The notes under the pieces: generated by a model
What the model was told of the DNA's origin: nothing
What the model saw: only the letters and a program-made list of their open reading frames with translations
The model's database searches: none
Program-made: the position numbers and the translations under genes
Part shown: piece by piece, positions 45,187 to 55,345 of the stretch
Layout: every line of letters begins with the position of its first letter
Position numbering within the stretch: the first letter of the stretch is position 1
NCBI GenBank assembly: GCA_023376005.1
Contig: CM042152.1
Span: forward strand, 68,962,418-69,026,417
Length of the DNA: 64,000 nucleotides
From: Doryteuthis pealeii
Taxonomy: Eukaryota > Mollusca > Cephalopoda > Myopsida > Loliginidae
Direction: 5' to 3'

Positions 45187-45385
45187 GGCTGAATCACCAT
45201 TTTCCTGTGAGATGGATGGGTATACGTGGTCCACATGATTGGCCGGACAGAAGCCCTGATTTAACACCCTGTGACTTTTTTCTTTGGGGTTGATTGAAGG
45301 AGCACGTCTACTCTACGAAACAAACGACTCTGGAAGAAATTGAAGGACGATTACGAAGTAATTTCTGTCATTCCACAAGTGTTCT
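45187..45385 (+). pseudogene. Tc1/mariner transposase fragment (block A'' copy)
   Basis: Counterpart of 20,757-20,955. Keeps SPDLTPCDFF (Asp where the other copies have His, the more family-like residue) and the same TGA after WG. Confidence 0.65.
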
Positions 45386-45654
45386 GAAGATTTTTTTTAC
45401 ATAGGAAGAGAGTTAATCTAAAATCAATTGTATATTTAAAGAGACGCTCCTTGTGTAATGGTTATCGCCGTAGGAAATGGACACGGCATTTCAAGCAGTA
45501 CAAATATCTCAATAGTACTAATATAATAATAACATTGTATGGCTGTTTTATTTGTTTGAATGTTTAAGATGAGGCTTGATAATTTGTATTTTTTAGATTC
45601 TTCGGACTGTTGTCCTCATCTTTATTGTTATATACACAACATTTCTTATGGAGG

Positions 45655-45875
45655 CGTGTAGTGTAATGGTTAAAGTCACGGGTAATGGATTCACCCAAGG
45701 AAAACTATGCATCCAACTACTCTCCCTCCAGCTATGGGTAAATAGTAGAACAGACTGGGCTCTTTAACCTTGGCTAAGTAACCAGTCTAGGAGAAAGAAA
45801 ACTCTGAATTCAAGCCTGTTAAACTCCGCTTAAGAGATTGACATTGTGCATCCTACTTGTGCAAAGTGGTTGTTA
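45655..45875 (+). mobile_element. SINE S2 (block A'' copy)
   Basis: Counterpart of 21,205-21,440. Confidence 0.65.
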
Positions 45876-47048
45876 AATATATTCACAACGTTTCGGTCGA
45901 TGTGCCCTTATTGATAAAAAGTGAAAATCTTAAAAAAATGTGTTAAAAAATTTTGAGTTTGAAGAACAATTGAATACCCATCAAGAATGAATAAAACAAA
46001 ATGTCTTCGGCATAAATTAACCCAGCAAGGGTTGCCTTGTCGTAAAATCCATCCATCCAACCAACCAACTAATCTTCCGTGTTCTAATCAATATGACAGG
46101 TGTATTACTTTTGAAGTTGACGCTTGAGGTTTTCATGCTCAATTCATTCACTCTCAAAACTGGTACAGCCATCATCCGCCTGGATTATTCATTCAGCTCT
46201 CTTCAATGCCAGCCTTTCCTACTTGTCAGGATCTATTTTTTAAAATTTTTACAAGGTTGCTTTTTAGGTAATTCTTGTACGTCTTCCAAGGCTTATGCTG
46301 TGGTCTAAATACATACATACATACATACATACATACATGCATGTTGATTGCTACTCCTTAGTCATGTCATTGTCTGAAGGAGTATCTGTACATAGATGGA
46401 TATGTAAAGTTTTTTTAGTGCCATCCTTGGCCAGTTGAAAAGGGCTTAAAGAAAATCCTATGTTATGGAATCCTTTGGTGATCCCTTGGTAAGCGTATAA
46501 GTCCTATCCTGCGTATTGGTAAAGGTCCAGTGATTTAATCCTACGTCCGTCGTCCATGGATGTTACAGTAATCATGACCAATAGGGTCGGTTAAGTATTG
46601 TATCAGCCTCAGAGTACTGCCAGTGATTGGCCAAGGAATAGATCACATGATCTCGCCTAGTCATAAGTAGGAACGGGGATCTAGCACACACTTATATAGT
46701 GAAAAAATCTCAATAGGATAATATAGAGATATGGCTTTGTACGACAGCTAAGTCTCTCTCTCTTGGTTCAAATAGTTCAGATCCAACACAAGCAGAAGCA
46801 AGATAGCCAGCAACAAATCAAACTGCAGACCAACAGGATGCGAGGAACGTCCGCTGGATGTTTTCTTTCAAGAAAATATGCCATCTTTATCAACATCTTT
46901 TTACACTGAATTATTTATTTCAAAATGTATATCGTTATGTTCGTTGAGAGAATATTTTCTTTCTTAAGAGTCACAAAAATCAAAGTCTTCCCACATACAT
47001 ACATACATACATAGCAATAGCATAATCTTTACAGATCACTGCCGTCTC

Positions 47049-47200
47049 TCACAATCCTATAACCCCACCACCAGAACCTTTCCTCTCATGAGCCTTTAAA
47101 TGACTCATCAATCCCACTGCGGATCCACAAAGTTTGATGCAAATATGACATAGGAAGGACGTCCTTCCCATTGTATCGGATGGATCAGATGATAACATAC
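47049..47200 (-). pseudogene. C2H2-like fragment (block A'' copy)
   Basis: Counterpart of 22,620-22,775. In this copy the frame stays open back through the intron and antisense to the Hsp70-like exon (to 47,462), but that extension is antisense read-through. Confidence 0.45.
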
Positions 47201-47283
47201 ATACATACATACATACATACTTAAAAAGCACTGTTCTTTTTAGAATTATATAAATTAATTTTTTTCTATCTTTATTTTCACAG

Positions 47284-47841
47284 GTGTTCGAAGGAGAGGA
47301 AAAATTGACAAGTAACAACAGTTTCCTAGGAGAATTCGAACTGACCCTCCCGCCGTATCCTAAAGGCAAAGTACACATTGCAGTCATCTTTGAACTTGAC
47401 GTTAATGGACTTTTAAATGTCGAGGCCGTTGACCAGAACACTGGCCTCTCTACCCACATCACTATCCAAAGCGGTCAGCTACCCCAGGAAATGGATACTA
47501 TGCTTAGTGAGGTCGATGAGCCGAGACGCAGAGAAAGTGATTGCGTCTATGGCGCAGCCCGTGAACGTCTACTGAGTGCTCGATGGCTCGTCAGCGAGTA
47601 CAAACACGTGTTAACAGTAACCGAGCGACGAGATGTACTGGAAACCTGCCAGAGGACAATGGAATGGCTCGATGAGTACTCCAGCTGTATCATGGAGGAG
47701 TACGAAATAAGAAGACGTGAACTCGGTCGGGTGATGGCCCCCCTGATAATCAAGCTACCCTGCAGTGTGGCCATGTCATTGAGGCCAGATGACCTATTAG
47801 CGGGAATCTGGGAAGAGTCGTATTTTGATCGAAATAATTAG
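47284..47841 (+). CDS. Hsp70-like protein, terminal exon (substrate-binding and lid region)
   Basis: An open frame of 185 codons plus TAG that begins immediately after a strong 3' splice site (pyrimidines, TTTTCACAG). Residues 1-56 match the end of the Hsp70 beta substrate-binding domain: VFEGEEKLTSNN, LGEFEL, PPYPKGKVHIAVIFELDVNG and LLNVEAVDQNTGLSTHITI. Residues ~75-150 fit the helical lid (ARERLLSARWLVSEYKH, LETCQRTMEWLDEY, EEYEIRRRELGRVMAPLI). The protein ends without EEVD, so the cytosolic C-terminal motif is absent. The N-terminal ATPase domain (~450 residues in the family) was not found upstream. It may lie beyond large introns, or this may be a stranded exon. Two mutated copies exist in A and A'. 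Family assignment is confident; functionality is uncertain. Confidence 0.75.
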   Translation: MFEGEEKLTSNNSFLGEFELTLPPYPKGKVHIAVIFELDVNGLLNVEAVDQNTGLSTHITIQSGQLPQEMDTMLSEVDEPRRRESDCVYGAARERLLSARWLVSEYKHVLTVTERRDVLETCQRTMEWLDEYSSCIMEEYEIRRRELGRVMAPLIIKLPCSVAMSLRPDDLLAGIWEESYFDRNN

Positions 47842-47930
47842 AATTAATTATTGAAGGTGAGGAGGAGGGGTGGTGGTGGTGTACGAGTTGATGGGAGCGG
47901 TTGAAGCAATATCTGTATTCACTCGTTTAC

Positions 47931-49247
47931 AGGGTGGTCCGAAAGTCTTGTCACCCGTACATATTGTTTTTTTTATTTACTTTTTTTATTTTAATAATAT
48001 GTTTTAATAATACTAGCAAATATATGCACCCTCCGGGTGCAAGTATTTAAGTTTTAATATAATAAAATATCATTAAATTAGAAAGGCTAATGAAACTGAA
48101 TAAGAATGTAGATAAAAAGATTTGGAACAGAGGGAGTAAGATTGAAAAATAGAACAGCTTTGAAACTATTCCATCATTTTCCCTTACTCCCGTCTTTCAT
48201 TGTTAAATTTTCCTAATTTAACTGTTTAGTTAAAATAGGAAGTAAAGAATAATATTAGTTATTTCCTCTTGTTAAGGGATTTCTTTTAAGATTTATTGAA
48301 GAGATTTTTGCTCATATTCATTAAGATAAAACCAAAAAATTAGAAATCAATAATACTAAGCATATATTTATTAAAATCAAATTTTTAATATCAATATGCA
48401 AATTAACTTTCCCATTCACACTACAAACCGCTATTTTGTTGTATATATAAATACAACTGCATATTGTTAGTATGTAGATATGGTCAACAGTATTAATAAT
48501 CTAAAAACAATTTTATTATATTATAATAATTGAGGTTTAAATGAAAATAAAATCATGGAGAATGTGACGTAAATAACAAAGGGAATTGTTACTTGAGTAG
48601 TAATATAGTTTCGGTTACAGACAGAAAAAACACAATCTCCATTATAATAAGATGTTTTGTAACTCCCTATTTTAAACTACTTTAATTTAATTTTTTTTCT
48701 AGAATTTTACCACTAAAATATCTTTAAAAATTAAATAATTTTCTAGAATTTCGTGTTGTATTATGTAATTATATTACCTCTAGTAAAATATATAGATGGT
48801 AACAAGACTTTTGGACCACCCTGTAGATTAATTTACAGGATGGTCCGAAAGTCTTGTCACCTGTAAATTTTTTTCTTTACTTATATCATTTTAACAATAT
48901 GTTTTAATAATATCTTTCGTAATCATTTTACCTAAAATAATATTTTTTTCTAGAATTTCACTATGTAAATTATTCTACCTCTAGAAATATCTTTAGAAAT
49001 TAAATAATTTTTTTTTTAGAATTTGGGGTTGTATAATGTAATTATTTAACCTCTAATAAAACATGTAGGTGTGACAAGACCTTCGGACCATCCTGTACAT
49101 AAATCTACAGGGTGGTCCGAAAGTCTTGTCATCCCTACTTATTGTTTTAACTTTCATTATTTTTCGTTTTAATAATATAATATATAAGGTATGTAATTTT
49201 CTTACTTCTAAAAATGTATGGGGGTGACAAGATTTTTGGACCACTTT
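47931..49247. mobile_element. Array of three mariner/Tc1-type MITEs (block A'' copy)
   Basis: MITE 1 (47,931-48,823) contains Helitron H1 (48,013-48,652). MITE 2 is 48,836-49,096. MITE 3 (49,108-49,247) is complete here, with right end TGACAAGATTTTTGGACCAC. Each is separated by about 12 bases including TA. MITE 3 is the element in which the block A/A' inversion joint lies. Confidence 0.85.
48013..48652 (-). mobile_element. Non-autonomous Helitron H1 (block A'' copy)
   Basis: Counterpart of 23,578-24,202 with a perfect hairpin (GCACCCTCCGGGTGC on the + strand) and A/T flanks. Confidence 0.88.
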
Positions 49248-49258
49248 ATATATAGTGA

Positions 49259-49440
49259 TAAATCATTTTAAAAAAATAATAAAATAAATAAAAATAAACT
49301 AAGAATACAATAAAATAATGAAATAAATAAAAGTAAAATCAAAAATCAAAATAAAATAAAGCAATAAAATAGATAAAATAAAAATTATTAAAAACATAAA
49401 ATAATAAAAAATAAGAATTAGCTATAGTAGAAAGTAAAGA
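49259..49440. repeat. (AAATA)n-like A/T-rich tract
   Basis: Irregular AAATA/AATAA repeats immediately after the end of the duplicated block. The first bases (AAAAAAATAATAAAATAAAT) supply the microhomology used at the inversion joint. Confidence 0.7.
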
Positions 49441-49755
49441 GAAAATGATAAATCTTTTATTGATTTATGGTAGTCATTTAACTTACTTATGGCACAAGGC
49501 CAAGGGTAATGAGTACCCAGTGAAAATCTTACTAACAATGGTGTAATTTATAGTAAAAAAAACCCAGCAAACACGGATTTTTGGGTCATTTTCTATCTCT
49601 TTCTTTCTCTCTCTCTATCTATCTATCTATCAGTAGGTATGGAAGTCTATTTTTGTATAAGTCGTTACGATTTTTGTGACCATGCATAGGCTTTAAGCAA
49701 GAGCACTGTCCAGCGGAGATCCCTTGTGTTAAGCAGAGCCGATCCTTAGTGAAGA
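49441..49755. other. Unrecognised sequence with short (CTAT)n
   Basis: No gene or known repeat apart from CTATCTATCTATCTAT at about 49,615-49,631. Confidence 0.4.
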
Positions 49756-49762
49756 AACCTTT

Positions 49763-49925
49763 GGTTGCTCCTTGGTGACCATTAATGTTGCGTATGATAC
49801 TTCGGTTGTTCCTTGGTGTTCCTTAATATTGGGTATGATCCTTTGGTTGTCCCTTGGTGTTCCTTTATGTTGGGCATGAGCCTTCGGTTGTCCTTGGTGT
49901 TCCTCGGTGTTCCTTAGTGTCCGTT
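49763..49925 (+). repeat. Tandem repeat, 41-bp unit, ~3.7 copies
   Basis: Units begin at GGTTGTTCCTTGGTGTTCC-like sequence at 49,763, 49,804, 49,845 and 49,886 (41-base steps). The minus frame over it (short repeats such as EHQGQPK) is a by-product: 41 is not a multiple of three, so the repeats do not stay in frame. Confidence 0.85.
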
Positions 49926-50007
49926 TCGTCAATGTCGAATAAAGTGCAAATGAATGGCTGTCAATATCAGCGATTAAATAGTTAACTAACCAGGTATTCG
50001 GGCTGTT

Positions 50008-50070
50008 GATTGGCTGGTGTTTAAAACCACGTGACCTCGCTTAGTCTATAAATTTAAGTGGTGGATTACA
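50008..50070 (+). promoter_or_regulatory. Promoter-like block (CCAAT/TATA-type), tentative
   Basis: GTTGATTGGCTGG, CACGTGACCTCG and TTAGTCTATAAATTTAAG share order and words with 22,185-22,275. No coding region was recognised downstream, so the call is weak. Confidence 0.25.
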
Positions 50071-50382
50071 GCATGTCTTATACAAACGAAAATATTTCAA
50101 CATAAGTTAACCATTCATTTATGGTCCTGATATTATTGATTTATGAAATTATTATTTTTAACTCAAGGCTTCCTTTTCTACTTTAAATTGCTTGATGTCA
50201 ACTAGTCTATATGTCGAATCTATCTATCCAGCTGGTACATAAGTTCATTTGGTGCTACTTGGCGATACAATCTACGTGTCAACGTCATCTACTAAAGTCA
50301 AATTTTATTTTAGTATATGATCTAAATGTATCATTTGTTTATCAAGGCTTGAATAAAACATTATTATATTTTTATACATTTG
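50071..50382. other. Unrecognised sequence
   Basis: A 61-codon frame at 50,211-50,396 has no domain and runs into a SINE head. No feature supported. Confidence 0.4.
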
Positions 50383-50384
50383 GG

Positions 50385-50640
50385 GGTCCGGGTTAGCTCA
50401 GTCGATAGAGCGTTCGGCTAGAAATCACAAGGTTCCTAGTTCGATACCGGCCCTCGCCTACTCAGCGTATGAATAGCACAGGGATCTGTGCGGTAAAGTA
50501 AGGAGCTGATGGTAGGTGTGGTGCTCCACCTCAGACGCCAAAAACAATCTCTTTGCTCTAGCGCTAGTGAAAAGGGGTTAGACTCCCTCGCTGATTGGCT
50601 GATACCGACTTTAGGCCACCCCGACGACTTTACTTACTTT
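50385..50640 (+). mobile_element. SINE S1, well preserved
   Basis: Head GGGTTAGCTCAGTCGATAGA (A-box region), B box GTTCGATACCGGCC, body CTCAGCGTATGAATAGCACA, CTAGCGCTAG and 3' end CGACGACTTTACTTACTTTA. It lies outside the duplicated block, so it is an independent insertion useful as a reference. Confidence 0.88.
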
Positions 50641-50654
50641 ACTTATACGAGTAT

Positions 50655-50942
50655 ATATATTTACCAACCCCTCAACACGAGTAGGATATGACACAAGGTC
50701 AATTACTTAAGCGGTTTTTAACAGGTTAGAATTCAGAGTTTTCCCTCTCCTAGACTGGTTGCATAACGAAGGTTAAATAGCCCAGTCTGCCCTACTATTT
50801 ACACATAGCTGGTGGGAGAATAATTGGTTTCATACCCTTTCCTAGTGTATATGGGAAATGCAAAGGGCCCCGTCCAGGATTTGAACTCGTCTTGTCGGGA
50901 CCATTTCCTGTGACGATAACCATCACACCACGGGCCTCCAAA
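50655..50942 (-). mobile_element. SINE S2, well preserved
   Basis: On the minus strand: GGTGTGATGGTTATCG (A-box region), a B-box-like AGTTCAAATCCTGG, GGGCAGACTGGGC, and a tail at CTCGTGTTGAGGGGTTGG. It lies back to back with S1 at 50,385. Confidence 0.8.
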
Positions 50943-51224
50943 TATCTGTATACGAGTATATATGCGATGAAATCATAAAAAGTAATTACATTAACCTTAG
51001 ATTATATATACAAAACGATGAAAAAAAAAAAAACAAAAAAAAAAACAAAAAAACCCAAAACAAAACAAAACAAAGAACAAAATAAAAGAAAAAGGTGATC
51101 ATTTTATCCTGATTTATCGAATGAAATATTTCCGTGTTTCGAATATTTTTTCGACGGAAAAAAACTCATAAATTGGGAAAAAAATGGAACAGAGACTGAG
51201 TAAGAAGAGTCTCTAGAACATCTG

Positions 51225-51425
51225 CTAAGGTTTCAGGTTCGATATCGGCCCTCACCAATTTAGCGCATGAGTAACACAGCTTGGATCTATACGGTGGAGA
51301 GTTGATGTTAGGTGTGGCGCTCCACCTCAGACACAAAAACAATCTCCCTGGTCTAGCGCTAGTGAGAAAGAGATAGACTCTCGGCTGATACCGACAATAG
51401 GCCACACCACCAACTTTGCTAACTT
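51225..51425 (+). mobile_element. SINE S1, 5'-truncated
   Basis: Begins near the B box (GGTTCGATATCGGCC) and keeps the body and the 3' end CACCAACTTTGCT. The A-box half is missing. Confidence 0.7.
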
Positions 51426-51594
51426 ATTAACTAACGCACACATACATATACACGCATCATCGTATAGAAATAGACACATACACACCGCTAGATATAGATC
51501 TGGAGGGTCTGATTAGGGGTCCTCTCAAGTTGCCTCAACATAGAAATTAAATTAGATAGATGAAAAATAAATAAATTTGAAATAAAATACATTT

Positions 51595-51631
<37 letters not shown>

Positions 51632-51675
51632 CGTTAAAATTTTTTAAAAATACAGAATTTCTAAAATACATATAT

Positions 51676-51989
51676 ACGAGGGTGAGTAAAAAAGTCATGC
51701 CTTTTTGTTTGGGGCAGGTATAATTACCAACACAGGTATCATACATCAAAATGAAGCTGGTCCTCAGTGGATCACATCCCTACTTCTCCACATAGTCACC
51801 GTTTCTCTCAATAGCAATGTTCCACCTTCGAACGAGAGCATGTATCCTGCCCCGTAAAATTCTGTTGACTATTCCTTGAGCCATTTCTTCACTACAGATT
51901 TCACTTCCTCATCACTGGAATAATGTTTGTCTCTCAAACCCTCTTTCATGGAGCCAAAGAGATGTTTAAACCTGCTCTGCTATTACAAC
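51676..51989 (-). pseudogene. mariner transposase C-terminal remnant with TIR
   Basis: The minus strand reads HLFGSMKEGLRDKHYSSDEE, VKSVVKKWLKE-stop-STEFYGAG, then after a one-base frameshift RRWNIAIERNGDYVEK and a natural stop. This is the classic mariner/SETMAR-type C-terminus. A TIR-like CGAGGGTGAGTAAAAAAGTC lies at 51,676-51,695. The catalytic triad region and the other end are absent. One nonsense codon and one frameshift make it non-functional. Confidence 0.8.
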
Positions 51990-52098
51990 ATGGCACACTC
52001 TTTCTATGCATACACTTTTCTTCTTTGCTGTCCTTCTATCGGATTGGGGTTTTGATAAGGCCTTAACCTTATTGGAGGGTGGTCCCCTGTGTCTACCT

Positions 52099-52353
52099 TC
52101 ATTTGGACCGTCTGCGTTCTACCCAATTCCTTATCCGTGTTAGCGATATCCCTATTTTATATATTAAATGTTCTATTTTTCTTCCATGTTCTTGTGGTAC
52201 ACTTATCTCATCTGGATTAACTATAGTATTGCTATTACGGCCTGGTTGTGTCTCAATATTTTTCACCTCTCTTTTGGTTTTGATATTAAGCACTGTCCCC
52301 AGTTGTACCCCTTTTTGCACATTCACTGTCTTATTACTTAAATTGGCTAACAT
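52099..52353 (-). pseudogene. Retrotransposon-like linker fragment (tentative)
   Basis: An 84-codon frame beginning MLANLSNKTVNVQKGVQLGT resembles the protease-RT linker of Ty3/gypsy-like polyproteins (Leu-x-Asn-x-Ser/Thr-Asp/Asn-Lys-x-Val...Lys-Gly-x-x-x-Gly). No protease or RT motifs flank it, so class assignment is weak. Confidence 0.3.
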
Positions 52354-52481
52354 TACGGGTAAATAACCTCGGATAAATGATAGGAATCAACAACATACTA
52401 AGTAATCAATAAGAAGCTCGAACAATGAAACACTATATTCACTACTAAATATACTTTTAAAATTTACCTCGAATGAAATTG

Positions 52482-52694
52482 CAGAGACAAACATGTAATT
52501 CTTTACAAAAACAATATGTTGGAAATTCAGAATGGCCATTTTATCTTAGATTAAACAACTATAGACACAGAATCAAATCTGTGGCTCACAGTAAACTACT
52601 AGCTGTAAAACAACACTTCCGCTCGAACGGTCAGAATTCTACTAGAGATGCTAAATTCACCATCGTAGAAAGCATTGAAAATACATCAACATAG
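52482..52694 (+). pseudogene. GIY-YIG nuclease fragment of a Penelope-like element
   Basis: The frame reads CNSLQKQYVGNSE, RLNNYRHRIKS, LLAVKQHFRSNGQN and AKFTIVESIEN before a stop. The QYVG, RLN-x-x-R-x-x-I and HF-x-x-x-G order is the C-terminal GIY-YIG endonuclease pattern of Penelope-like retroelements. The leading GIY strand is missing and no RT was found upstream. Hammerhead motifs are a known companion of this element class and several occur in the window, though none is adjacent. Confidence 0.6.
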
Positions 52695-52918
52695 AATCAT
52701 TAGTTGAGCGGAGGTAATATAAGGGTTAAACAATTTAAAAAACTATAATCAATTTGGAATTAATTTGAAACTTAATTAACTGGCAATAAAATGTGGGTGT
52801 CACTAATACCTATATAAACAAATACATCAGCCACTGGTCACTCGCATCTAACTTGAAACGGCCCACTTCCAAACCTAATTTTAAAAAACCCTCATTAGCA
52901 AGGTGTATTCACCTCAGA

Positions 52919-52979
<61 letters not shown>

Positions 52980-53040
52980 ATTGAAGATATTTTAACCAGA
53001 ACATCGTTTTCACTTAACAAATGGATATGTTACATCTTCA

Positions 53041-53086
<46 letters not shown>

Positions 53087-53095
53087 TATATATGG
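52695..53095. other. Unrecognised sequence with two long (AT)n runs
   Basis: AT runs at about 52,921-52,974 and 53,041-53,092. The 65-base piece between them contains CTGAAGA and GAAAAC on the minus strand but lacks pairing stems (see rejected items). Confidence 0.5.
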
Positions 53096-53129
53096 GATTC
53101 TCAAACCAACTGCATTTGGTTTGAGAATC
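53096..53129. repeat. Perfect 13-bp hairpin
   Basis: GATTCTCAAACCA pairs with TGGTTTGAGAATC around an 8-base loop, immediately after an (AT)n run. Terminators of this type are a bacterial feature, so here it is more likely a mobile-element end or a chance palindrome. Confidence 0.6.
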
Positions 53130-53264
53130 ACGTAGGTGAGAAACTATTAGTAACCAATGCCCGTTGACTTCATGTACACGCTACCATAACTTATATATAC
53201 ATGCTCTATCCCCGATATTGAGCACTATTTTCTTATGAATATAGCACACTATATTATCAATATT

Positions 53265-53332
53265 ATTAAATGATATATATTCACACATACACATATAGAT
53301 AGATAGATACTGAGACATAAATATAAATAGTC

Positions 53333-53369
<37 letters not shown>

Positions 53370-53392
53370 TGAACAAAGATATATGAACAGAA

Positions 53393-53461
<69 letters not shown>

Positions 53462-53775
53462 AAGATGGCCAGAATGAGATATATAGCTCACTAGCAAGAT
53501 ATAAATAAAGGAAATATGAAAAGAAGAAATTGTTAAACAGAGAGATAGATAGACCCATATATATATAGATAGATATATAGACGTCATGAAGAAAGTTAAT
53601 ATGAACAGAGTATATATTATATATATTATATTATATATATATATTAGAGAGAGAGAGAGAGAGGGGGGAGAAAGAGAGATTTGTATAGACTGAGATAGAC
53701 AGATAGAAATTTGTATAGACTGAGATAGATAGATAGAAATGAACAGAAATATGAACAAAAGAGATAGGTAGAGAG
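53265..53775. repeat. Microsatellite cluster (GATA)n, (AT)n, (GA)n
   Basis: Repeated GATA, AT and GA tracts, including 25-30 base GA runs. The long Ser/Leu/Ile/Tyr minus frames are repeat translations. Confidence 0.9.
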
Positions 53776-53990
53776 ATATGGGTGATACTATATCATAATG
53801 CTTATAGATATAACTTCTTACTCCGGTTGTCAAGGGTTACACAAACAATTTTTTTATCTTTCAGCAGCATTCAAATGATAATTCATTGTTCGAGTACGCT
53901 GCAATGCCTTCTCTTAAAAAAAACATGTATAAATCGAAAAATAAAACATCTTTTTAGCAAATTCTGCTTGTTGCTTGAGTTTTTAAAAAT
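53776..53990. other. Unrecognised sequence
   Basis: AT-rich with no gene or repeat recognised. Confidence 0.35.
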
Positions 53991-53999
53991 TATTTCCAT

Positions 54000-54175
54000 C
54001 ATCATTATCATCATCATAATCATCATCATCATGTCGCACTGACAGCACGGTTACCCATAATTTTCTTCCGCGAAACGTCCCTGTCGGTCATCGCCCCTTG
54101 GTAGGTCTTCCGAACGGCATCCAGAATCCGTGATTTATGTAGTTTTTTGTTGGTCAGCCTACACTGGTGTGTTCA
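54000..54175 (+). repeat. Repeat R4 with (ATC)n run
   Basis: ATCATCATC...CATGTCGCACTGACAGCACGG, CGGTCATCGCC and GAACGGCATCC. Diverged from the copies at 10,060 and 34,290, confirming R4 as a dispersed family. Confidence 0.6.
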
Positions 54176-54244
54176 TGTGTAGGTGTCCACAGGAGAACGT
54201 CACTTAGGAATTTCGCCCTTGCATTCCAGCATGTTTTATTTGTC

Positions 54245-54459
54245 TTACCTGAAATCCTGGACGAGGCTGTTTGCATTTCCCATAGCGCTAATACCCTTGG
54301 GAAGGGTATACATCCAACTATTCTCCCTCCAATATGGGTAAGTAGTAGGTAAGAATGGGCTCTTCAACCAGTCAGAGAAGGAAAACTGAATGCAAACCTG
54401 TTAAAATTCGCATAAGAAATTGACCTGGTGTCTCATCCTACTCGTGCGGAGAGGTAGGT

Positions 54460-54465
<6 letters not shown>
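54245..54465 (+). mobile_element. SINE S2, 5'-truncated
   Basis: From GAAATCCTGGACGAGGCTG to CTCGTGCGGAGAGGTAGG, lacking the A-box head. Followed by a long (CA)n run. Confidence 0.7.
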
Positions 54466-54507
<42 letters not shown>

Positions 54508-54560
54508 ACAAACACGACCACACCACATACACACACACCATACACACACATATATATATA
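54465..54560. repeat. (CA)n microsatellite
   Basis: CA dinucleotide run following the S2 tail, merging into a short AT run. Confidence 0.9.
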
Positions 54561-54566
54561 AGTCAT

Positions 54567-54652
54567 CCACAGACACCGTGTTTCGACGTTTCACGTTTCA
54601 TCAGTGTGGCTAGACCAGCAACTAAATCCGACCAGGAGTGAAACCCGACTGA

Positions 54653-54655
<3 letters not shown>
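54567..54655 (-). mobile_element. tRNA-head plus hammerhead short retroposon, copy 3 (best core)
   Basis: The minus-strand hammerhead at 54,609-54,567 has stem I CCACA/TGTGG, exact CTGATGA (54,598-54,604), stem II ACGT/ACGT, invariant GAAA (54,581-54,584), stem III ACAC/GTGT and cleavage base C. Upstream (54,655-54,615) a T-arm-like segment with B-box-like GGTTTCACTCC is all that remains of the tRNA head; an (AT)n run replaces the A box. Core bases are all conserved, so activity is plausible, although stem III has only a one-base loop as a monomer. Confidence 0.7.

Positions 54656-54740
<85 letters not shown>
54656..54740. repeat. (AT)n-(GT)n microsatellite
   Basis: About 45 bases of AT followed by about 35 of GT. 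Confidence 0.95.
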
Positions 54741-54741
<1 letters not shown>

Positions 54742-55245
54742 AATTAAACAAAAACACATCTCCTGTTTAACAATTTTATTTGTGATTTTTTCAAGTTTTC
54801 TGGCCAACTTTTTAATATTTGGGTGGAATTCGTGACATGAACTTTGGTGGACTAATCCACGAATTCCACCCAAATATTAAAAATATTATTCATTAAATCA
54901 AATAAAGACACATCTCCTGTTTAACATTTTATTTGTGATTTTTTCAAGTTTCGTTTTTTCCAAGTTCTCTGGCCAACTTTTTAATATTTGGGTGAATTCG
55001 TGACATGAACTTTGGTGGACTAATCCACGATTCATTAAATCAAATAAAAGACACATCTCCTGTTTAACAATTTTATTTGTGATTTTTTCAAGGCCAACTT
55101 TTTAATATTGGTGGAATTCGTGACATGAACTTTGGTGACTAATCCATGAATTCCACCCAAATATTAAAAAGTTGGCCAGAGAACTTGAAAAAATCACAAA
55201 TAAAATTGTTAAACAGGAGATGTGTCTTTTGTTTAATTCAACATG
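54738..55245. mobile_element. Fold-back element with reiterated left arm
   Basis: A complete palindromic copy (about 55,040-55,245) has arms running ACACATCTCCTGTTTAACAA...AATTCGTG and CATGAATTCCACCCAAATAT...GAGATGTGT. Two further copies (54,745-54,895 and 54,900-55,030) contain the left arm and a truncated inner part of the right arm, head to tail. The loop holds ACATGAACTTTGGTGGACTA. No coding sequence. Confidence 0.75.
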
Positions 55246-55267
55246 CATAAATGAAAGAATGCTGCTC

Positions 55268-55345
55268 AAATACACACACACGCACGCACACACACACGCA
55301 CACACACACACATACCCCCCCATATATATATATATATATATATTC
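55268..55345. repeat. (CA)n and (AT)n microsatellite
   Basis: CA-rich run with interspersed CG, then AT. Confidence 0.85.

Noticed and set aside
49729..49932. Repetitive minus-strand frame with EHQGQPK-like units
   Set aside because: By-product of a 41-bp tandem repeat whose unit length does not preserve frame.
52975..53045. Possible hammerhead on the minus strand (CTGAAGA and GAAAAC present)
   Set aside because: Stem I and the base of stem II do not pair; boxes alone are not sufficient.
53096..53129. Intrinsic transcription terminator
   Set aside because: The hairpin has no following T run and the context is eukaryotic.
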